IMG/VR virus record: IMGVR_UViG_3300049595_000603
Span: 1-44,787 of that record
Length of the DNA stretch: 44,787 nucleotides
Reading direction: 5' to 3' (one strand)
Source of the DNA: a virus
The notes beneath the pieces are model-generated. The model saw only the letters and a list, made by a program, of their open reading frames with translations, was not told the DNA's origin and searched no databases. The position numbers and the translations under genes are program-made. Shown in pieces: positions 40,357 to 44,787 of this stretch (positions are counted from its first letter, which is position 1; every line of letters starts with the position of its first letter).

Positions 40357-41901
40357 TTATGCTGAAAGGTCTCCGAAGACCAACCATCCACTTGAAGTCT
40401 TCATTGCTGTTACAACTGAGTTTGTAGTTCTGAACTTCAAACCTGGTGTTCCTACAACGCTGTTGGTTGAAGCAAACTGTGCTCCAGTTCCTGAAGCCTG
40501 GTAGAAGTCAATTGACTGTCCAGTTGAGTATCCTGTTGCAGGAAGTGTAATCGTTACTGCTCCAGTTAGTGGAACAAACTTGTCTGCTTCTCCCGCTGCA
40601 AGTGTTGCAGATGATGAGATTGCTGTTGCAAATGTTGTTACAGATGGAACTCCCAACTTTGTTTGAGTACCGTCTGAAAATGCTATTCCAGATGCTGATA
40701 CAGTTACTGTACCAGTAAATGTTGGGTCTGCAAGCGGTGCCTTTGCTGCTAGAGAGTTTGTTACTGTTGTTGCAAAGTTTGCATCGTCACCCAGTGCTGC
40801 TGCAAGTTCATCAAGAGTATTTAGTGCTGCTGGGGCAGATGCGATTACTGCATTTACCTGTGATGTAGCATCTGCAATAGCCTCTGACTTAGCAGTTGCG
40901 ATTGCTGTAGCCTGTGCTGTTGAAACTGGCTTATCTGCATCTGAAGTATTGTCAACATTTCCAAGACCTACGTGAGCCTTTGTAACACCTGATACAGTTC
41001 CTGTGAATGTTGGATCTGCCTTTGGTGCCTTTAGGTCAAGAGCAGTTTGTGCTGCTGTTGATACTGGCTTATCTGCATCTGCTGTATTGTCTACATTTGC
41101 AAGGCCTACTGAAGACTTTGTTAGTGCTGAGACTGCAGTTGAAACTGCTCCGTCAGCATATGTCTTAGTTGCAAGTGCTGCAGTGTCTGAAATACCGTGA
41201 ACATTTGTTGTAACTGCATTGTGGTCAGAAACTGCTGTCCCAATTGCTGATGCTGTTGCTGCTGTAGTTGCAAGGGCTGCTGTGTCTGCAATGCCATGAA
41301 CATTTGTTGTATCATCATTGTGTGCTGTTATTGCTGTTGAAATATTTGTTTGTGTTGCTAAAACTGATGTGTCAGCAATTCCGTGAACATCTGTGCTGTC
41401 ATTATTGTGTGCAGTAAGTGCGTTACTTGCTGTAAGTTCGGCTGCTGACTGGGCTGCTGTAGCCTTTGTCTGTGCACCAGTTAATGTTTCAAGTTGCGCT
41501 GTATCTGCAATGCCATGAACATTAAGAGTCTTTGCTTCGTGGGTATCTACTGCTGTATCTACTGCTGTAACGAATTCAGCAATTTCTCCTAGTGTGTCTA
41601 AGACTCCTGGGGCATTAGTAATTAGTGATCCTAGTTGTGAAATTGGAATATGTCCACTGGCATTTAGTGTTGCAATACCATCTGGCTCTCCAACAAGTGC
41701 TACTGGAACGTAGTCATCTAAAGATCCGCCTAGGTCTTCTAGGTTCTTAAAGTAAGATAGTGCTGACCATGCGTTTGCTCCGTCACCCATCTTAAACTGA
41801 TTAGTATCAATTTCAAATCCGATTTCTCCTGCTGCTAGAGTTGGGTTCGCAGCCGTCCATTGTTCTGCAGTTCCTCTGCGCTGTTGCATTCTTGTTGCCA
41901 T
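40357..41901 (-). CDS. Tail fibre / receptor-binding protein
   Basis: A 514-residue fibre-type protein. The first 50 residues (MATRMQQRRGTAEQWTAANP, then AGEIGFEIDTNQFKMGDGANAW) are the well-known N-terminal module of phage hyaluronidase-like/tropism-determinant fibres. The shaft has repeated NVHGIADTAAL units (about residues 128-250) and NVDNTADADKPVSTA units (twice), both typical of trimeric fibre shafts. The last ~80 residues form a different, probably globular tip (TFATAISSSATLAAGEADKF, SIDFYQASGTGAQFA). A leader with AAGGAG precedes the ATG. The tip should contact the host surface. Confidence 0.75.
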   Translation of the reverse strand: MATRMQQRRGTAEQWTAANPTLAAGEIGFEIDTNQFKMGDGANAWSALSYFKNLEDLGGSLDDYVPVALVGEPDGIATLNASGHIPISQLGSLITNAPGVLDTLGEIAEFVTAVDTAVDTHEAKTLNVHGIADTAQLETLTGAQTKATAAQSAAELTASNALTAHNNDSTDVHGIADTSVLATQTNISTAITAHNDDTTNVHGIADTAALATTAATASAIGTAVSDHNAVTTNVHGISDTAALATKTYADGAVSTAVSALTKSSVGLANVDNTADADKPVSTAAQTALDLKAPKADPTFTGTVSGVTKAHVGLGNVDNTSDADKPVSTAQATAIATAKSEAIADATSQVNAVIASAPAALNTLDELAAALGDDANFATTVTNSLAAKAPLADPTFTGTVTVSASGIAFSDGTQTKLGVPSVTTFATAISSSATLAAGEADKFVPLTGAVTITLPATGYSTGQSIDFYQASGTGAQFASTNSVVGTPGLKFRTTNSVVTAMKTSSGWLVFGDLSA

Positions 41902-41942
41902 TTTATATTCTCCTTATGGGGGCTGCCCAATTATCTTATCTT

Positions 41943-41951
41943 ATTATAACA
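41943..41951 (-). promoter_or_regulatory. Extended -10 promoter TGTTATAAT of the fibre gene
   Basis: The minus strand reads TGT-TATAAT, 41 bases before the ATG at 41901. The leader contains AAGGAG. It is the only promoter-like site in the gap after the 149-residue gene. Confidence 0.6.
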
Positions 41952-41958
41952 TCAATTT

Positions 41959-42408
41959 TTAATTGAAATTATCTACTACACTACCACCATCGAATACAAC
42001 TGTCCAAGTTGTTGTACTTGGTCCACCTGCATCCAAACCTACACCCAATGGGCTATTGAATGATCCACCTTCATAGAACTGAGATACTATGAAACCAGTT
42101 CCATCAATTGCGGTATCGTGAATGTGCTGTGGTAAGTTATTTGTATCATCGATAGTTGCCTGGGTATACCAAGAACCCTCGTAATAGAAGTTAACTCTGT
42201 TTGTTAGAGTGTCTAGCCACATTGTTCCATTAGTTGGTGAAGAAGGAGCGGTTGAGCCAACAGCCATTGAACGGTTATCGACATACTCCTTAGTTGCTGC
42301 ATGTTCAGCAAGAGTTGGTGCTCCTACTGTTACTGCATTTCCGAATGTACCGCCGTTTGCTACGACTAACCCATTCTTGACCTTGAAGTCTTTATCGACT
42401 GTTGCCAT
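41959..42408 (-). CDS. Short fibre or adhesin-type protein
   Basis: A 149-residue protein with the N-terminal anchor module shared with the next fibre gene (MATVDKDFKVKNGLVVANGG). Then comes the common fibre segment APTLAEHAATKEYVDNR, a PTNGTMWLDTLTNRVNFYYEG segment of the kind found near fibre tips, and a His-containing end (NNLPQHIHDTAID). It is too short for a shaft, so it is probably a small adhesin or fibre cap. AGGAG precedes the ATG. No enzymatic motif is visible. Confidence 0.65.
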   Translation of the reverse strand: MATVDKDFKVKNGLVVANGGTFGNAVTVGAPTLAEHAATKEYVDNRSMAVGSTAPSSPTNGTMWLDTLTNRVNFYYEGSWYTQATIDDTNNLPQHIHDTAIDGTGFIVSQFYEGGSFNSPLGVGLDAGGPSTTTWTVVFDGGSVVDNFN

Positions 42409-42443
42409 TTACTGCTCCTTCTTCCAACTATTTTTATTTTTTA

Positions 42444-44036
42444 TTAAACTAGAAGTGTACCCATAACAGTAACTGTTGAGTCATTGTTAGCGGTTGTTAC
42501 CTGTAGTTGTACGTTTGCTCCTGAAATACCTGCTGAAATTGATGACGCTGAGCCATTTGTTCCAACAATTCCGTATTCAGTGATTGCAATGTTATCTGAA
42601 GAGTCAAGTGTCAAAAGGACCTTTGATATTTCAGTATGTGTTCCGTAGGCAACCTTTACAAGGTATTCTGCTGAACGGTAGTCAGCCTTTGCGAAGGCGT
42701 GTGCTACTTGAATTCCTGCTGTAGGTGCTGATAGTGTTGCTGCAATCTGCTTAGCAACTGAGTTTAACTCAACAGAAGTAAATGAACGATCTGTTCCATC
42801 TACCGCATCACGAGCACGAGCATCTGTAAAGTACTTATTTGTACCTTCTGCAAGATCAGTAGTTGTAGAATCTGCTACACCGTTTTCTGCGGTAATAGTA
42901 AGTCCTGCACCTGATCCTGTGATTGTGATATTTGTAAGATTTGCACCAGTCAAAAGATCTGCTGCTGAAGTCTTGGCACGAGAATCTAGGAAGTATTGGT
43001 TTGTTGCACCCTCTTCAATATCGTCTGTGTCAAGATCATTAATTGCATTTGTAGCAAAAGATTCAGCATTAGTCTGTGCTGTTAAAGCAGAACCTGCTGC
43101 ATCGTAGTTTATTGCAAGGCCATCTGCGTAGTCTTCTGCTGCTGATTGTGCTGCTGCTGCTGCACCATACATATCGTATGCTGCTGCTGTTGCTGCAACT
43201 GCTGCTGTGTTGAAGTCTGAGATGTCTGCTGAATCAAGGCCAACTACAGAGATTACATCGTCTGTAATATCAATGTTTGCGCCTTCAGTTAGATTGTTCT
43301 GCTTGCCTGCAACAAGGTTAGCAACATCAGTTGCATAGTTTGGATTATCAGCCAATGCTGCAGCCAACTCATTAAGTGTGTCAAGAAGGGCTGGAGCACC
43401 GTCTACAAGGGCTGCAACTGCATCGTCTGCATGCTGTTCTGCTGCTGCCTGTGCAAGACCAATTTCTGTGCTTGTCTTGTATGCTGACCAAGCCTTATCT
43501 GTAGCAGTGCCATTTGCATCGCTAATCTTTGCATCTGCATAATCTTCTGCGTTAGACTGTGCTGTTGATGCTGAACCTGCTGGGTCATAGTTTGGTGCAA
43601 GGCTATCTGCATAAGACTTAGCATCTGCCTCTGCTGTGTCAGCATATCCCTGATAAGCAGTTGTAATTGCTGTCTCACGAGTGTCTGTGTAAGCCTTAGC
43701 GTCTACTTCTGCCTGGTCTGCGTATGCTTCATAAGCAGTTGTAATTGCTGTTTCTCTTCCATCTGTGTAAGAGTTTGCTGCTGTCTCTGCATCGTCTGCT
43801 GAACCTGCTGCATCATAATAAGCATCTACTACTGTACGATCAAGTGAAAGTTCTCCACCTGCTGAAACATCAAACTGGTTTGATACTGACTTGACTAGTG
43901 TTTCTCCACCAATCAAATCAAGAATGTATTGATCTCCTGCATTTTCTGTAAGAATTACCTCACCGTTGATTGTACCTTGTAGGCCTTCAACGACGAGTCC
44001 ACTCTTAATCTTAAAATCTTTATTTACTGTTGCCAT
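42444..44036 (-). CDS. Long tail-fibre-type protein
   Basis: A 530-residue protein. The start (MATVNKDFKIKSGLVVEGLQ) matches the start of the 149-residue gene. The body is Ala/Asp/Tyr-rich with repeats such as YDAAGSA-x-x-AQ-x-NAE and TDTRETAITTAY, forming a probable coiled-coil shaft. LLDTLNELAAALADNPNYAT also occurs, nearly unchanged, in the 514-residue fibre. The C-terminal ~75 residues (TEISKVLLTLDSSDNIAITEYG to the end) match a domain also present at the end of the 148-residue upstream gene and at the tips of many environmental phage fibres. AAGGAG precedes the ATG. Confidence 0.7.
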   Translation of the reverse strand: MATVNKDFKIKSGLVVEGLQGTINGEVILTENAGDQYILDLIGGETLVKSVSNQFDVSAGGELSLDRTVVDAYYDAAGSADDAETAANSYTDGRETAITTAYEAYADQAEVDAKAYTDTRETAITTAYQGYADTAEADAKSYADSLAPNYDPAGSASTAQSNAEDYADAKISDANGTATDKAWSAYKTSTEIGLAQAAAEQHADDAVAALVDGAPALLDTLNELAAALADNPNYATDVANLVAGKQNNLTEGANIDITDDVISVVGLDSADISDFNTAAVAATAAAYDMYGAAAAAQSAAEDYADGLAINYDAAGSALTAQTNAESFATNAINDLDTDDIEEGATNQYFLDSRAKTSAADLLTGANLTNITITGSGAGLTITAENGVADSTTTDLAEGTNKYFTDARARDAVDGTDRSFTSVELNSVAKQIAATLSAPTAGIQVAHAFAKADYRSAEYLVKVAYGTHTEISKVLLTLDSSDNIAITEYGIVGTNGSASSISAGISGANVQLQVTTANNDSTVTVMGTLLV

Positions 44037-44053
44037 TTTTTATATCTCCTTAG

Positions 44054-44500
44054 TTATGCCTTAAGTCCAATTCGTGCGTAACGAACTGTGACTGGCTTGA
44101 TCGCAGGGTCTGGAGTGACTGTTAAGGCCACGGTATTTCCAGTGCGAGAGACATTAATGGTGCCAATATTCCCATCATTGTCGATTGTTCCGTATTCGCT
44201 GACATTTACATTTGTACCGTCAACGAGAATTGTTAGTTCGGTTGCATAGAACTTATTGTCCCCTGCAGAGGTCTTTGATATTGAAACAATATACTTGACC
44301 ATTCGCCAAACTGTAGCGTCAAAGTTATCAACAACAGTTACGTTCTCAATACCAGTGATTGTGTTTTCATTATTACCTGCTGAGCCAAGGTCTGTTGCCT
44401 GTGCTGAAGCGGTATCGATTAAATCTTCATAGTTTTCTTGAGTTGGTCTATCTCCAGTTTGGAATAGACTCTTAACTGCTGGAATTGATACTTTAGCCAT
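44054..44500 (-). CDS. Small fibre-region protein with shared C-terminal domain
   Basis: A 148-residue protein with a short helical N-terminus (SIPAVKSLFQTGDRPTQENY) followed by a beta-rich domain. The second half (LTILVDGTNVNVSEYGTIDN, then GTINVSRTGNTVALTVTPDP) aligns by eye with the C-terminus of the 530-residue fibre gene downstream. It therefore looks like a free-standing tip domain with an attachment segment. No Shine-Dalgarno precedes the ATG; a TGATATAAT box ends six bases before it, predicting a leaderless transcript. Confidence 0.65.
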   Translation of the reverse strand: MAKVSIPAVKSLFQTGDRPTQENYEDLIDTASAQATDLGSAGNNENTITGIENVTVVDNFDATVWRMVKYIVSISKTSAGDNKFYATELTILVDGTNVNVSEYGTIDNDGNIGTINVSRTGNTVALTVTPDPAIKPVTVRYARIGLKA

Positions 44501-44506
44501 GTGGTA

Positions 44507-44515
44507 ATTATATCA
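44507..44515 (-). promoter_or_regulatory. Extended -10 promoter TGATATAAT (leaderless start)
   Basis: The minus strand reads TGA-TATAAT, ending six bases before the ATG at 44500 in a 33-base gap. No Shine-Dalgarno is present. Confidence 0.65.
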
Positions 44516-44533
44516 CCCTTTTAATTAATCTAA

Positions 44534-44743
44534 TTAGAGAATATAGTTGCTGTATCCAATAACTTGAAGTGGGATTGGAGGTGGATTTGTTTTTGAATAT
44601 CCAAACACACTTACGTTTGTAAAGCGAACTCTAAAAGGTAATACTTCAAGTAAAACCGCTTTTGGCTGTATGTGATCTATACGAATAGACCTTGAGTCAA
44701 GTTCTTTTATTTGTCCGTGTGCTAATTGATGAGTTGTTTGCAT
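44534..44743 (-). CDS. Small structural-type protein
   Basis: A 69-residue protein whose ATG overlaps the stop of the gene cut by the right edge (TAATG). The second half (PFRVRFTNVSVFGYSKTNPP, then IPLQVIGYSNYIL) has the alternating pattern and the ending typical of small virion proteins. No Cys or membrane segment is present. It belongs to the fibre module by position; I cannot assign a function. Confidence 0.6.
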   Translation of the reverse strand: MQTTHQLAHGQIKELDSRSIRIDHIQPKAVLLEVLPFRVRFTNVSVFGYSKTNPPPIPLQVIGYSNYIL

Positions 44744-44787
44744 TACTGTGTTATGTCTTCAACAATAACCATTGAGCCTTTGGCTAC
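44743..44787 (-). CDS. Partial gene at the right edge (C-terminal 14 residues)
   Basis: Only the end (VAKGSMVIVEDITQ and a TAA stop) is inside the window. The stop overlaps the next ATG, which supports a real coupled gene. Nothing can be said about function. Confidence 0.5.
   Translation of the reverse strand, partial: VAKGSMVIVEDITQ

Noticed and set aside
41910-41935. GGG/CCC-containing short hairpin in the leader of the 514-residue fibre gene
   Set aside because: The stem is only about four base pairs and lies before a normal AAGGAG; too weak to call a terminator or riboswitch.

Overview
The window looks like a contiguous piece of a large, AT-rich tailed-phage genome (a siphovirus of the class Caudoviricetes). 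Every gene I can support lies on the minus strand, so transcription runs from the right edge to the left edge. I see no integrase, tRNA, rRNA, CRISPR array or insertion sequence, and no terminase large-subunit gene. The host is probably an actinobacterium. That is inferred from the character of the structural proteins, which resemble those of large actinobacterial siphoviruses, and from many -10 boxes placed so close to start codons that transcripts would be leaderless. The low GC content differs from most cultured actinophages.

In transcription order: positions 44787-40357 hold receptor-binding and fibre-type genes that share N- and C-terminal modules. Positions 40333-38729 hold an unusual protein made of three fibronectin-III-like domains, an FSPFG repeat tract and an intein-like Hint domain. 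Positions 38673-34604 hold an accessory metabolic cassette: three proteins of the 2-oxoglutarate/Fe(II) oxygenase fold, a tiny zinc-binding-type protein that was not called as a long ORF, and a monomeric class II (adenosylcobalamin-dependent) ribonucleotide reductase. Positions 34588-30881 hold a 1235-residue LamG-like tail protein.

Positions 30862-22459 are the head and neck module: a small conserved protein, portal, protease fused to a scaffold-like tail, major capsid protein, an acidic VEP-rich head protein, adaptor, stopper, neck protein, tail terminator and major tail protein. Positions 22392-4512 are the tail module: two related tail-assembly chaperones, a 3116-residue tape measure protein that predicts a very long tail (roughly 450-470 nm at about 0.15 nm per residue), and distal-tail/baseplate proteins. 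Positions 4512-1 start the replication module: a zinc-ribbon protein, a MerR-like DNA-binding protein, two small proteins, DnaB-type helicase, a small protein, DnaG-type primase, a probable single-stranded-DNA-binding protein and the first 69 residues of a DNA polymerase III alpha subunit.

The observations most worth following are these. (1) An extended -10 motif (TGN-TATAAT-like) recurs in most intergenic gaps, often 6-9 bases before an ATG. (2) The chaperone region encodes the long form in one open frame, with an A7 slippery site where either frameshift would end the protein at about 107-109 residues; a separate gene encodes a 107-residue paralogue. (3) The FN3/FSPFG/Hint protein keeps the Hint boundary motifs with Ser at the first position and His-Asp at the end. 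(4) A degenerate oxygenase paralogue has lost both the iron-binding Asp and the 2-oxoglutarate-binding Arg. (5) Hairpins follow the major capsid and major tail genes, each with a promoter just downstream.
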